A stretch of DNA of 64,000 bases from an uncultured Pseudovibrio sp. (GCA_947496145.1 CANMBS010000003.1:124001-188000), one strand, 5' to 3'. Shown: positions 1-8,790, numbered from the stretch's first letter. Translations and numbers: made by a program. The notes: generated from the sequence alone by a model not told the origin.

Positions 1-600
1 AGAAGCTACCACTTTGATTTCATCGAGCTTTTTGCCTGCCAGTTCCATTCCATTTCGCACTGCGGCTGCGACGATAATCGCCGTGCCGTGCTGGTCGTCA
101 TGGAAGACAGGAATGTTCATTCTTTCGCGCAGGCGTTTTTCGATCTGGAAACATTCGGGAGCTTTGATGTCTTCCAGATTGATACCGCCGAAGGTTGGCT
201 CAAGGACCGCGACTGCATCGACGAACTTGTCGACATTGGTTTCATCAACCTCAATGTCGAAGACATCGATCCCTGCGAACTTCTTGAAAAGAACAGCTTT
301 TCCTTCCATTACCGGCTTGGAGGCCAGTGGGCCAATTGCGCCGAGGCCGAGGACTGCGGTGCCGTTTGAGATGACAGCAACGAGGTTCTGGCGGGCAGTA
401 TAATCGGCGGCTTTTGCCTCGTCCTTATGGATTTCCAAACATGGTGCGGCTACACCCGGAGAATACGCGAGAGCTAAATCTCTCTGGTTTCCCAGTGGCT
501 TAGTTGCTTGAATCTCTAGCTTACCAGCGCGTGGATACTCGTGATAAAAGAGCGCTTGTTCGTCGAGAGTGCCGGAGGTAGGGCGTTTCTTGTCCGTCAT
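1..600 (-). CDS. maeB: NADP-dependent malic enzyme, N-terminal 200 residues (3' end outside window)
   Basis: The minus strand from 600 reads an uninterrupted 200-codon frame that runs off the window edge. It begins [10 protein letters not shown] and carries segments typical of malic enzymes: YSPGVAAPC near residue 44, GLGAIGP with the following [21 protein letters not shown], and FHDDQHGTA near residue 166, which belongs to the catalytic, metal-binding part of the family. Malic enzyme oxidatively decarboxylates malate to pyruvate in the cytoplasm and makes NAD(P)H; alphaproteobacterial members often carry a C-terminal phosphotransacetylase-like domain, which would lie outside this window. The gene lies downstream of a ceramidase-like gene on the same strand, separated by 118 bases that contain an inverted repeat. 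Family assignment is secure; NADP versus NAD preference cannot be read from this part. Confidence 0.95.
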   Translation of the reverse strand, partial: MTDKKRPTSGTLDEQALFYHEYPRAGKLEIQATKPLGNQRDLALAYSPGVAAPCLEIHKDEAKAADYTARQNLVAVISNGTAVLGLGAIGPLASKPVMEGKAVLFKKFAGIDVFDIEVDETNVDKFVDAVAVLEPTFGGINLEDIKAPECFQIEKRLRERMNIPVFHDDQHGTAIIVAAAVRNGMELAGKKLDEIKVVAS

Positions 601-681
601 TGTCTGTTCTTGCCTGACCTAATTCATAAGCTGCTCGCCACCGAGAATCAGCGGGATTACCGATTCAGATGTCGCAATTTT

Positions 682-712
682 GCAAAACCTAGACCATCGC
701 CTAGTGTTTTGC
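682..712. repeat. Inverted repeat upstream of the malic enzyme gene
   Basis: GCAAAACCTAG at 682-692 faces CTAGTGTTTTGC at 701-712 across an 8-base loop, giving 11 paired positions with one bulged T. No T-run follows on either strand, so it looks more like an operator or leader hairpin than a terminator. It sits about 80-110 bases upstream of the malic enzyme start and just past the stop of the ceramidase-like gene. Confidence 0.4.
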
Positions 713-718
713 AGCATA

Positions 719-1399
719 TCAGTACGTCTTAAAGCGTATAAATGCACGGATTAGAATAAACAAAACGGTTGCATTCAAAATATGCCACAAAGAATGTGTG
801 CCTGATGGCAGTATATGACAGAGTGGCTCGTCCAGCATTCTGAAGGTCATTGATAAGGCAAACAGAACACCTGCCAGCAACAGTGAAACGGAAGTTTCCC
901 AGCTATTTCTGTGGGTTAAAGCTGAAAATAGTAAGATCGCCAGAAGTGCCGGGGCATACCCTGCTGTTGATCCCAGCAGTCCTTCCAGCAAGGGAGGTCC
1001 GATTGCCATTGCACCAAAAAATAATAGGGTAGCACCCAAAGATATCAACATGTTAGCTCCCATAAACCGTCTGGTGGCCAGAAAGAAATAGGTGAGCATG
1101 AAAATTGCGATGGGGATGACATCTGCCAGCATGGCCCATATGGTTGCAATTGTATGAAACAGAAACGATCCGACGCCGATAATCGCGAGCAAACCTATAA
1201 GAAACAGGCTTTCGTTGTTTTGTGCGCTGATTTGCGCGGAACCCGCTTTTTTTGCGCTGCTGCGCGTTTTTTGCCAGATTGCAAGAGCAGCCAATGCAGC
1301 GATGATGAATGCGGCGTTGCTTATGGCGTTGAGTGGTTCAGCCCAGAACGCAGTGGAGGTTCTCTCGCAGTACTGGTTCAAATGCTGGTTCCAATCCAT
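719..1399 (-). CDS. Ceramidase-family (alkaline ceramidase-like) membrane protein
   Basis: The 226-residue product has about seven hydrophobic segments and the pattern of the alkaline ceramidase/PAQR-like hydrolase family (Pfam Ceramidase). Visible motifs are WAEPLNAISNAAF (residues 19-31), SFLFHTIATIWAMLADVIP (78-96, with His82 and Asp93) and LCHILPSGTHSLWH (193-206, with His195, His202 and His206). These Ser/Asp/His residues form the zinc site in characterised eukaryotic members. The likely role is cleavage or remodelling of a ceramide-like or other amide lipid in the inner membrane, but the substrate in bacteria is unknown and is not inferable here. The gene is co-oriented with a short glycosyltransferase 25 bases upstream and with the malic enzyme gene downstream. 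Confidence 0.8.
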   Translation of the reverse strand: MDWNQHLNQYCERTSTAFWAEPLNAISNAAFIIAALAALAIWQKTRSSAKKAGSAQISAQNNESLFLIGLLAIIGVGSFLFHTIATIWAMLADVIPIAIFMLTYFFLATRRFMGANMLISLGATLLFFGAMAIGPPLLEGLLGSTAGYAPALLAILLFSALTHRNSWETSVSLLLAGVLFALSMTFRMLDEPLCHILPSGTHSLWHILNATVLFILIRAFIRFKTY

Positions 1400-1424
1400 G
1401 AGGCCTCCAGACTTGGGATACCGG

Positions 1425-2018
1425 CTACTTTGCTACACTGTGGTAAGTCACTTTGGTGTTCAACCAGTGGATACGACTGGTTCTTAAAATCTGCTGAAGC
1501 TGAGCAAGCAGAGCTTCATCGGGCATCTGGTTCAGTGTCCTGAGCAAGTGAGATCTTTGCACCAGTATGGGTAGCTGTGTGCATGATGTCTTCATAAGGC
1601 GATGTTTCAAAGTCAACAGCCTTTGCTTTATTTGTGCGAGGTTCCCAAACTCTTCCGTTGCACTTAAGAAAAGTCCGATCAGGTTATCAGGGGACCTGGT
1701 ACGGTGGGCGCGTTCGATAAAGATGGAAGCTTCATTTTGCCAGCCGGGTTGTAACATCATGCCGGGTTGAATGAGCAGAACCCAGTCGGAACGCTTACAG
1801 TTTTGTGCTGCTGGCAGGAGGCTTGATCCATTAGAATTAGTTGTAGAAATCCAACGGGCCCCACTGGTATCGGCGACTAGCTGACTATCGTCTGCAGAAC
1901 CTGCATCTGCGATAATCACTTCTTTCAGGATGCCCTCTGCGGATGCGGAGACCAGGGCAGACAAACTATGAACAAGCAGCTGCTCGCTGTTATGGTTGGG
2001 AATAAGTGCACTAATCAT
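1425..2018 (-). CDS. Short family 2-like glycosyltransferase
   Basis: A 197-residue protein with a GT-A type N-terminus: ISALIPNHNSEQLL, then EVIIADAGSADDS (residues 33-45), which matches the nucleotide-binding beta strand and loop of GT2 enzymes. The place where the metal-binding DxD motif is expected reads LLIQPGMML (81-89) with no Asp, so the active site may be degenerate or metal-independent. It is shorter than most GT2 enzymes (about 230 or more) and has no membrane segment. It is divergent from the radical SAM gene, whose upstream region begins immediately beyond this start, and is followed 25 bases later by the ceramidase-like gene. A sugar donor or acceptor cannot be assigned. Confidence 0.75.
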   Translation of the reverse strand: MISALIPNHNSEQLLVHSLSALVSASAEGILKEVIIADAGSADDSQLVADTSGARWISTTNSNGSSLLPAAQNCKRSDWVLLIQPGMMLQPGWQNEASIFIERAHRTRSPDNLIGLFLSATEEFGNLAQIKQRLLTLKHRLMKTSCTQLPILVQRSHLLRTLNQMPDEALLAQLQQILRTSRIHWLNTKVTYHSVAK

Positions 2019-2129
2019 TCCAACAGTTTACCGCGTTTTGCAGACCATACGAAAGTGAAGGGTTGCAAATATGATGATTTTGCGCAATGTTCTTATTATG
2101 TTCTCACGCATATGAAAGCCCTTTGTTTT

Positions 2130-3257
2130 ATGTCAACTCCATCACAACTTCCGGGAGGGGAGCAGGAGCCAAATCCCACTGACTCGTCTGTCCCGCTGCA
2201 TATGGCAGGACGCGGGCGTGCTGCGCATTCCAACAAGGCTGGCCGGTACGAGGCTGAAAGTCGTGAACTGGTGGATGATGGCTGGGGAACACTTGAGGAC
2301 TTGCCCCCTGTCAAGACTGAGGTGCAGACGGAAACCGCTCGCCATGTGATTACCAAAAACACTTCCCCTGACCTTCCTTTTGACAGGTCTATTAATCCTT
2401 ATCGGGGCTGTGAGCATGGATGTATCTACTGCTTTGCCCGCCCTACTCATGCCTATATGGGATTGTCGCCGGGGCTGGACTTTGAAAGCCGGTTGTTTGC
2501 GAAACCTAACGCCCCTCAGGTTTTGGAGCGTGAGCTGGGTGCTCCGTCCTATCAGGTTAAGCCTATTGCAATTGGCACGAATACTGACCCCTATCAACCC
2601 ATTGAGCGCACACACAAAATCACGCGCGGAATACTGGAAGTTCTCAATAAAACAGGCCATCCGGTAACCATTGTCACCAAGTCTGCGCTTATTATGCGTG
2701 ATATTGATATTCTTGCAGAAATGGCGGCGCGAAATCTGGTGAAGGTTGCGATCTCTGTGACAACGCTGGATCGAAAGATTGCACGCAGTCTGGAGCCACG
2801 TGCGTCTACACCAACCAGACGCTTACAGGCAATAAGAGCGCTTTCTGAGGCGGGTATCCCAACCGGGGTTTTAGCTGCTCCGGTGATACCGGGTCTGACA
2901 GACCATGAGATGGAAGGTATCTTTGAAGCCTGCAAGGAACATGGCGCCAGTGAGGCTGCTTACATTCTGCTGAGGTTGCCGCGTGAGGTTTCTGAGCTGT
3001 TTAAAGAATGGCTTTTGCGCGAAGCGCCCGGAAGCTACAGGCGGGTGTTGAGTCTGCTGCGTTCTATGCGTGATGGTAAAGACTATGATGCACAATGGAA
3101 CCAGCGATTTAAAGGAAAAGGCCCCTATGCGGAGCAGCTTGCCAAGCGTTTTCAGCTTGCCTGTAAAGCCAAGGGGTTATCGCAACGGTCTGTGAAGCTG
3201 TCCTGTGATCATTTTATCAAACCAACTTGCGGTGGTGTTCAGCTTTCCTTGTTGTAG
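2130..3257 (+). CDS. PA0069-family radical SAM protein
   Basis: The protein contains GCEHGCIYCFARPTHAY, the CxxxCxxC cluster-binding motif of radical SAM enzymes (Cys94, Cys98 and Cys101 counted from this start), preceded by the family signature INPYRGCEHG and followed by IAIGTNTDPYQPIE. Such proteins bind a [4Fe-4S] cluster and cleave S-adenosylmethionine; this subfamily resembles spore photoproduct lyase but its substrate is unknown. The frame is open back to 1968, but that would overlap the divergent glycosyltransferase. ATG codons at 2112 and 2130 are the realistic starts, and neither has a strong ribosome binding site. I chose 2130 (MSTPSQLPGG, 375 residues) because the family usually starts shortly before the conserved GRGRAAHSN segment. 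rnhB follows 53 bases after the stop. Confidence 0.85.
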   Translation: MSTPSQLPGGEQEPNPTDSSVPLHMAGRGRAAHSNKAGRYEAESRELVDDGWGTLEDLPPVKTEVQTETARHVITKNTSPDLPFDRSINPYRGCEHGCIYCFARPTHAYMGLSPGLDFESRLFAKPNAPQVLERELGAPSYQVKPIAIGTNTDPYQPIERTHKITRGILEVLNKTGHPVTIVTKSALIMRDIDILAEMAARNLVKVAISVTTLDRKIARSLEPRASTPTRRLQAIRALSEAGIPTGVLAAPVIPGLTDHEMEGIFEACKEHGASEAAYILLRLPREVSELFKEWLLREAPGSYRRVLSLLRSMRDGKDYDAQWNQRFKGKGPYAEQLAKRFQLACKAKGLSQRSVKLSCDHFIKPTCGGVQLSLL

Positions 3258-3310
3258 ATCAGAGAATTTTCTGCGGTTGAAAGCGGCTTGTGTGCGTGGC
3301 AAACAGAGGC

Positions 3311-3964
3311 ATGTCTTATTTTGCAAACTCTCTGTTTGATATCGTCTTTCCAGATGCTCCTGATGTGCGCTTTGAGCGGTCCGTTGCAAAGGACCTTCAA
3401 GGACGGCTTGCCGGTATCGATGAAGCCGGGCGCGGTCCGTGGGCTGGGCCTGTCGTGGTTGCTGCTGCCAGCCTCGATTATGACAGGGTGCCTGAGGGGC
3501 TTAACGATTCCAAAAAGCTGAGCGAAGCCAAACGCGAAGAGCTTTATGAGCAGATTTTGGAGGTTGCCGATGTGAGTGTGTGCGTACAAAGCGCACAGAC
3601 CATTGATCGCCTCAATATTCGGGAAGCGACGCTGCAAGGCATGCGCACCTGTGCCCGCTCACTTTCTGTCCCTGTGAAGCGCTTTTTTATTGACGGCAAG
3701 GATGTCCCCCATCATCTGCCCAAGGAAGGGCAAGCCATGATCAAAGGGGATGGTCGATGTCTGGCAATCTCTGCCGCTTCGATTGTTGCCAAAGTGACCC
3801 GTGACCGTTTGATGGTAAAGATGGACAAGTACTTCCCTGAGTATGGCTTTGCTCAGCACAAAGGCTATGGCACCAAACAACATCAGGCGGCTTTGGCGAC
3901 CTATGGTGTTACTCCCCTGCACCGCTGTTCCTTCCGGCCTATCAGGGAGATGATTGAGGCTTAA
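3311..3964 (+). CDS. rnhB: Ribonuclease HII
   Basis: Cytoplasmic enzyme that removes ribonucleotides from DNA and cuts RNA in RNA-DNA hybrids. The product carries AGIDEAGRGPWAGPVV with catalytic Asp37-Glu38, then LNDSKKLS, FIDGKDVP, the AISAASIVAKVTRD block and YGFAQHKGYGTKQH, all diagnostic of type 2 RNase H. A GTG in frame at 3290 exists, but the ATG at 3311 is preceded by an AGAGG ribosome binding site about 5 bases away and gives the usual length (217 residues). The gene lies downstream of the radical SAM gene on the same strand, probably in one transcript, and upstream of the FRG-domain gene. Confidence 0.96.
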   Translation: MSYFANSLFDIVFPDAPDVRFERSVAKDLQGRLAGIDEAGRGPWAGPVVVAAASLDYDRVPEGLNDSKKLSEAKREELYEQILEVADVSVCVQSAQTIDRLNIREATLQGMRTCARSLSVPVKRFFIDGKDVPHHLPKEGQAMIKGDGRCLAISAASIVAKVTRDRLMVKMDKYFPEYGFAQHKGYGTKQHQAALATYGVTPLHRCSFRPIREMIEA

Positions 3965-3997
3965 ACCAAAAGCATTTTAAGGCACGAGGAGATTTTC

Positions 3998-5047
3998 ATG
4001 ACATTTACTCTTAGTTCTATAGTCATCACAAAACCGACCTCTAGTGCCGATGAATTTTATGATCACCTAATTAAACGTCAAACCACTGATCCAGATGAAG
4101 AAGGTCGCCTGCTTTTTCGGGGACATAAAGACGCTTCCTATAAGCTCATACCCTCAGCCTTGCGGCCTGACGCAAAACTTTGGTTTGAAAATTTTAAATC
4201 ATTTAAGGGAAGTAAAGAGCTCATGGCCCTCATTCAGTTCTATCGGCGGGCAACTGAATTAGGCCTAGACCTCCCCAGAGTACCCAGCAGAGTTCATCGC
4301 AGTCTTATGGAGGCTGATGAAACCTCAGATGTATGTTTGGGACTAGATTTTCCTAGCGAAGATCTGCGTGAACTCTTAGCACTTGCGCAGCACTATGGGA
4401 TGAAAACCAGATTATTGGACTGGACGCGATCTTCAGGAGCTGCGATGACATTTGCAGCTTCAGGTGCACTGAATATCCTAGATGAGCAACTAACAAACTC
4501 AGAGTGCGCAGACACGCTCTCACTAAAACTGGCAGATCAAAAACTTCATGTCTGGATTTTAAACAGGGACAAAGCAAAATCTATTTCTACCAGTGCGATG
4601 AGGTGCGAAAGACATAGTTATTCGCCAAAAGCAATGCCATTTGATATAGATTTCATCGAACCACCAACACAAAGCAACAAAAACATCGTCGCACAACTGG
4701 GTGCATTTACTTTGCATCAGCCATATATCAGGGATACAAACTGGAACCATTTGAAGGAGCAAATTTCACCCCTTGATGACGCATTAGCTTGCTGCGAGCG
4801 TTTCTTGACTATCCATGGCAACCTTGAAAACCCAGACGATTTTCTAAGAGTACTCGAATGTGTATCACTTCCAGTCTTAGAGACTCCCAAACTCCTTCAA
4901 ATATTGAAGCAACACAATATGGATGCAGCAAAGCTATTCCCCGGCTTTGACGGTTGCGTGATGGCAGTAAATGATGCGACCACCTTAACACGAGTTGCGA
5001 GAAAGCTGATGGTCTTAAAGCCGCACATTGAACGGGTGCCTACGTAA
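3998..5047 (+). CDS. FRG-domain protein
   Basis: The 349-residue soluble protein shows both hallmarks of the FRG domain: LLFRGH at residues 38-43 followed by a YKLIPSALRP segment, and ALAQHYGMKTRLLDWTRS near 128-145. FRG proteins are named for the invariant Phe-Arg-Gly; the biochemical activity is unknown, but such genes are frequent in mobile and defence-associated regions. A good ribosome binding site (GAGGAG) lies 6 bases before the ATG. The coding sequence is visibly more AT-rich than rnhB in front of it and is followed by a small unknown gene on the other strand, which fits an acquired accessory gene inserted next to a housekeeping gene. No partner gene, nuclease or toxin domain is apparent in it. 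Confidence 0.85.
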   Translation: MTFTLSSIVITKPTSSADEFYDHLIKRQTTDPDEEGRLLFRGHKDASYKLIPSALRPDAKLWFENFKSFKGSKELMALIQFYRRATELGLDLPRVPSRVHRSLMEADETSDVCLGLDFPSEDLRELLALAQHYGMKTRLLDWTRSSGAAMTFAASGALNILDEQLTNSECADTLSLKLADQKLHVWILNRDKAKSISTSAMRCERHSYSPKAMPFDIDFIEPPTQSNKNIVAQLGAFTLHQPYIRDTNWNHLKEQISPLDDALACCERFLTIHGNLENPDDFLRVLECVSLPVLETPKLLQILKQHNMDAAKLFPGFDGCVMAVNDATTLTRVARKLMVLKPHIERVPT

Positions 5048-5064
5048 ACGCAAACCTCCTCACT

Positions 5065-5463
5065 TTACACCGTCACTTCCACACGCACCTGAAGATCACC
5101 ATGCTGCTGGTAAGCGCCACCAGTGCCCGGGGTACTTGTGACCAGATTTGAAACAGCTCCGGCAGGGTCATCTTTAAAGGCTTGAGCGGTTTTCGGGTCC
5201 AAAGTTTTTTCGTGATCGCTCAGATTGCGTTCAAACTCCTGTAATCTGAGAATTGCTTCCTTCAGCTCAGCATGAGCCAGCTCTTCCCCGGCGGTTCGCG
5301 GAGAGAGAAAGTGTTTCAATATACGGGTCTCGGAGAGATCGATATTAATCGCTGGCCCCAAGCGTATGACCGGGACCATCACAGCGGTCTTTTTGCTCTG
5401 ATCTTGCAGGTAGGCTGTGCTCACTGAGGAAGCTGATGGAATAACATTCATTGAACTACTCAT
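5065..5463 (-). CDS. Small protein of unknown function
   Basis: A 132-residue hydrophilic protein that I do not recognise. The middle part (EELAHAELKEAILRLQEFERNLSDHEK, about residues 59-85) is strongly helical and may form a coiled coil; the C-terminus is Gly/Thr-rich and ends in a basic-acidic beta-like strand. No signal peptide or membrane segment is seen. Starts at 5463 or at an in-frame ATG at 5451 are both possible, and neither has a clear ribosome binding site. It converges with the FRG gene (17 bases between stops) and is divergent from the SDR gene. Confidence 0.55.
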   Translation of the reverse strand: MSSSMNVIPSASSVSTAYLQDQSKKTAVMVPVIRLGPAINIDLSETRILKHFLSPRTAGEELAHAELKEAILRLQEFERNLSDHEKTLDPKTAQAFKDDPAGAVSNLVTSTPGTGGAYQQHGDLQVRVEVTV

Positions 5464-5761
5464 TTAGTCAATATTAATAGGCAAACCAATAGCGTTACCA
5501 AGCAAGGCCCATGCCAATATTAATCCAGTATTTCTGCAGTTTTCTGAGCATCAGATTCGTTGATACAGGCAAAGTCTGCCGTCAAACCGCAGAGCAGGCA
5601 ATCTATGCTTAGCAAAGCCAGCATACAGAGATCAAAAGCGCCAGTTTATCAGTGAAACCGACGTATTGTTTTGCCTCTGCGCCTGCTCTTCACCATTCCC
5701 TAGTCAATGGCGCTTATTTGTAGATCATCGATCATTACAGTGCAGCGAACTGGAGCAGGAA

Positions 5762-6439
5762 ATGAAGCGAGCGATTGTAACCGGTGGTTCTGGTTTAATA
5801 GGCACGGGAATTTGCGAGGCGCTTCTTAAGGCAGGCTGGGAAGTTGCAAGCTTTGACCTGAAAGAGGGCCGCTCCGGTGCGATGGATGTGGCCTGCGACA
5901 TCAGCGATGAACAGGCGGTGGAAGAGGCTTTCAGCTCTCTGGGGTGGCCTTGCATTGATCTTCTGGTCAACAATGGCGGTCATGCAACCAGCCTGCAACT
6001 GGGGCTGCGAGAGGCGACGATGGAAGACTGGAGAGGCACGCTGGACAGTTATCTGACTGCCACATTCCTGATGAGCCGCCGTGCGCTTCCGCTTATGCCT
6101 GATGGCTCCTGCATTGTGAATATGACTTCCACACGTGCTTTCATGTCTGAGCCGGGCGACTTCATCTATGCAGCGGCTAAAGGTGGTATCATCTCTCTTA
6201 CACAGGCTCTGGCTATCCGGCTTGGTCCTAAGGTGCGCGTGAATGCAATTGCGCCGGGGTGGATCTCTGATGGCAGTGAGCTGACCGACAATGATCACTG
6301 GCAACATCCGGTGGGACGTGTAGGGCGTCCGGCAGACGTTGCACAGGCAGTGCTTTATCTGAGTGAGGCTGGTTTTATGACCGGGCAAACCATCACGCTA
6401 GATGGCGGTATGACACGCAAGATGATATACGAGGAGTAG
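5762..6439 (+). CDS. SDR-family oxidoreductase
   Basis: A classical short-chain dehydrogenase/reductase of 225 residues. It has TGGSGLIG (7-14, dinucleotide-binding glycine motif), LLVNNGG (67-73), a catalytic Ser near 123, Tyr136-x-x-x-Lys140 in YAAAK, and VNAIAPGWI after the active site, ending with LDGGMTRKM. The enzyme uses NAD(P)H to reduce or oxidise a carbonyl/hydroxyl substrate that cannot be named. The frame is open upstream to 5666, but the ATG at 5762 is preceded by GGAGCAGGA and matches where the Rossmann fold begins. A bidirectional terminator follows the stop and separates it from the converging atp operon. Confidence 0.9.
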   Translation: MKRAIVTGGSGLIGTGICEALLKAGWEVASFDLKEGRSGAMDVACDISDEQAVEEAFSSLGWPCIDLLVNNGGHATSLQLGLREATMEDWRGTLDSYLTATFLMSRRALPLMPDGSCIVNMTSTRAFMSEPGDFIYAAAKGGIISLTQALAIRLGPKVRVNAIAPGWISDGSELTDNDHWQHPVGRVGRPADVAQAVLYLSEAGFMTGQTITLDGGMTRKMIYEE

Positions 6440-6460
6440 GTTGGCGCGCTGCAAAAAAGA

Positions 6461-6488
6461 AAAGGCTCCCGAAAGCCGGAAGCCTTTT
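6461..6488. terminator. Bidirectional terminator between the SDR gene and atpF
   Basis: AAAGGCT at 6461-6467 pairs with AGCCTTT at 6481-6487, with an inner CCG/CGG stem. A T-run follows on the plus strand and an A-rich stretch (6453-6463) gives the matching T-run on the minus strand. It serves the converging SDR gene and F0 operon. Confidence 0.8.
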
Positions 6489-6515
6489 TGATGTTCTTGT
6501 CAGAAATTCGGGAAT

Positions 6516-7001
6516 TTAGTTCAGGTTAGAAGAAACCTGCTTAATGCTCTGTGCGAGCACCTTGTCCTGAACTTCTGGTTTCGCTGCACTGGAAGCGACG
6601 ATGGTTTCAGCTGCCTGTACTGCAACATCTGCGGCACGGGAGCGAACCTCTGCAATCGCGTTCTGTTCAGCCTGAGCGATTTTCGCTTCAGCTGCTTTCG
6701 TGCGACGTGCAATCATCTCTTCAAGAGCTGCTTTGGCTTCTTCAGCCAGACGATCAGCTTCGACTTTCGCGTCAGCAACAATCTGCTCTGCTTCGGCTTC
6801 AGCCTCTTTACGCTTGCGCTGGTACTCGGCCATCAAAGCCTGAGCTTCTTCACGCAGCTTACGGGCACCTTCAAGCTCCTGCTTGATGTTGTCCGCCTGC
6901 TGGTCAAGCATTGCACCGATTTTGCCTGGAACCTTCAGGTACCACAGCAAGACAAAGAAGAGGATAAGACCAACGAGTGCCCAAAGGCTTGCATCGAACA
7001 T
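6516..7001 (-). CDS. atpF: F0F1 ATP synthase subunit b
   Basis: A 161-residue subunit of the peripheral stalk. One N-terminal membrane helix (ALVGLILFFVLLWYL, about residues 7-21) is followed by a long charged, alanine/glutamate-rich coiled coil extending almost to the C-terminus. It holds the catalytic F1 head still against the rotor. It is the last gene of the F0 operon, 11 bases after the b' subunit gene, and is followed by a strong terminator. Having two different b-type genes side by side is normal in alphaproteobacteria and photosynthetic bacteria. Confidence 0.95.
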   Translation of the reverse strand: MFDASLWALVGLILFFVLLWYLKVPGKIGAMLDQQADNIKQELEGARKLREEAQALMAEYQRKRKEAEAEAEQIVADAKVEADRLAEEAKAALEEMIARRTKAAEAKIAQAEQNAIAEVRSRAADVAVQAAETIVASSAAKPEVQDKVLAQSIKQVSSNLN

Positions 7002-7012
7002 TCTGTCACCCC

Positions 7013-7570
7013 TTACTTAAGTGCTGCATCAACGGCTTTGGCAACTTCAGCTTTTGCTGGAGCGCGGCCACCGATTAGCGCCTTCACAAGCTCACCTGTT
7101 GTCTCTGCGGCGATTTCGCCAACATGCGACAGGCTCTCAGCTTTGATCCTGGAGATGCTCTGTTCAGCGTCGGAAAGCTTAGCGGACAGCTGCTCTTCAG
7201 CGGCTGCGCGGGCGCTTTCTGTCTCTGCTTTTACTTTGGCGCGTGCTTCATTAGCCATGGAACCGGCTTTTTTACGCGCGTCAGAAAGAGCACTTTCGTA
7301 GGCTTCAATGGCTTCATCTGTCTCTTGTTTAAGACGAGAGGCTTCGGCCATATCACCTGCGATGCGATCGCGGCGATCTTCTAAAATACCGCCAATGCGT
7401 GGCAGAACAACCTTCGACATTACCCAGTAGAAAACGGCGAAGGAAAGAACGAGCCACAACAGCTGAGACGGGTAAGTCGAGCTGTCGAATGGAGGAAAAC
7501 TACCGCTTTCCTTTACACCAGGAACTTCGGTGTGCTCAACATGGTTAGTGTCTTGAGTATTCGACATCAA
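7013..7570 (-). CDS. atpG: F0F1 ATP synthase subunit b'
   Basis: A 185-residue b-like subunit (b', also called AtpF2 or AtpG in alphaproteobacteria). It has a 35-residue polar N-terminal tail, one membrane helix ([20 protein letters not shown], about 38-57), the conserved [19 protein letters not shown] junction and a coiled-coil stalk rich in Ala, Glu and Lys. It pairs with subunit b as a heterodimer in the peripheral stalk. It lies between atpE and atpF in the same operon. Confidence 0.95.
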   Translation of the reverse strand: MMSNTQDTNHVEHTEVPGVKESGSFPPFDSSTYPSQLLWLVLSFAVFYWVMSKVVLPRIGGILEDRRDRIAGDMAEASRLKQETDEAIEAYESALSDARKKAGSMANEARAKVKAETESARAAAEEQLSAKLSDAEQSISRIKAESLSHVGEIAAETTGELVKALIGGRAPAKAEVAKAVDAALK

Positions 7571-7669
7571 CTTCTCCGTGAACGCTCTTCATAACACTTT
7601 ATGAGGTGGAGACGGTCCTTAAGAGTTAAGAACCGTCACTCATAAAGCGCTCTAATCTCTTATCGTCGA

Positions 7670-7897
7670 TTATACTGCGAAGAGCAGCAGAAGTGCGACG
7701 AGAAGGGAGAAGATGCCGAGAGCTTCGGTCACAGCAAAGCCGAGGATGAGACGGCCGAACTGTCCATCCGCTGCGGATGGGTTGCGCAGTGCGCCGGAAA
7801 GGAAGTTGCCGAAGATGTTACCAAGGCCGAGGGCTGCACCGCCCATACCCAGGCAGGCGATACCAGCACCAATGTATTTTGCTGCTTCTGCTTCCAT
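7670..7897 (-). CDS. atpE: F0F1 ATP synthase subunit c
   Basis: A 75-residue proteolipid made of two membrane helices joined by the polar loop RNPSAADGQ. The proton-carrying carboxylate is Glu58 in [12 protein letters not shown] of helix 2; a Glu rather than Asp is typical of alphaproteobacteria. Lack of an obvious sodium-binding Gln/Ser pair argues for proton coupling, though this is only inference. The protein forms the rotating c-ring in the inner membrane. It lies between atpB and the b' gene. Confidence 0.97.
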   Translation of the reverse strand: MEAEAAKYIGAGIACLGMGGAALGLGNIFGNFLSGALRNPSAADGQFGRLILGFAVTEALGIFSLLVALLLLFAV

Positions 7898-7970
7898 GAC
7901 AAGTGCTCCTAAACTAGCAAATTTTGTCTGTGACTTAGTTGTGGGTTTAAACCCGGGTTCTACACGTTAC

Positions 7971-8738
7971 TTAGTGGCTCGGATGAAGCGCATCTGCAAG
8001 ATACATGCAGGTAAGAACGGTAAAGACGTATGCCTGAAGGAATGCCACCAGGAACTCAAGCGCCGTAATAGCGACAGTAAGTGCCAGAGGCAAGATCGCG
8101 GATGCCACGCCAGCTGCACCAAGACCGGTGAGCATAACAACGAAGCCTGCGAAAACCTTCAGTGTGATGTGACCGGCAAGCATGTTCGCGAACAAACGAA
8201 CAGAGAGGCTAACCGGACGGGAAAGGAAAGAGATTACTTCAATCGCGGAAACGAGAGGAACAACACCAGCCGGAACGCCGCTTGGGACGAACAGCTTAAG
8301 GAAGCCTGCGCCGTGCTTGAAGAAACCATAGACCGTTACTGTTCCGATCACGAGCATTGCAAGAGCAAATGTTACGATGATCTGGCTGGTAACTGTGAAG
8401 AAGTATGGGAACATCCCGAGCATGTTTGCAACGAATACGAACATGAACAGGGAGAAGACGAGCGGGAAGAACCGCATTCCGTCATTGCCTGCTGATCCTC
8501 GTAAGGTGGCAGCAACAAACTCGTAGGACATTTCCGCCATAAGCTGTGCACGGCTAGGGACCAGACCACGTCTGTTGGTAGACAGAACGAGGAACAAGGT
8601 CGCTACAGCGACAGTGACAACCATGAACAAGGAAGCGTTGGTAAAAGAGAAATCAACACCGCCAATCTCCACAGGGAAGATCTTGGAGATATGAAACTGG
8701 TGGATCGGATCGATCGCGTTGCCTGAATTTCCAGCCAC
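7971..8738 (-). CDS. atpB: F0F1 ATP synthase subunit a
   Basis: A 255-residue multi-span membrane protein carrying the hallmark [12 protein letters not shown] segment, whose Arg is essential for proton translocation, and a C-terminal [22 protein letters not shown] helix. It forms the two proton half-channels next to the c-ring. It follows atpI by 52 bases and precedes atpE on the minus strand. Confidence 0.97.
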   Translation of the reverse strand: MAGNSGNAIDPIHQFHISKIFPVEIGGVDFSFTNASLFMVVTVAVATLFLVLSTNRRGLVPSRAQLMAEMSYEFVAATLRGSAGNDGMRFFPLVFSLFMFVFVANMLGMFPYFFTVTSQIIVTFALAMLVIGTVTVYGFFKHGAGFLKLFVPSGVPAGVVPLVSAIEVISFLSRPVSLSVRLFANMLAGHITLKVFAGFVVMLTGLGAAGVASAILPLALTVAITALEFLVAFLQAYVFTVLTCMYLADALHPSH

Positions 8739-8790
8739 AGGTAGTACCCCTGAAGTGCCAATTTACGAGCGCAAGAGCGCGATGAATTAG

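Noticed and set aside
1968-2129. Extended radical SAM start at 1968
   Set aside because: Would overlap the divergent glycosyltransferase and lies before the promoter region; no homologous sequence there.
7713-8495. Plus-strand open frame opposite atpE/atpB
   Set aside because: Shadow of F0 genes, composition Arg/Lys/Asn-rich without any domain.
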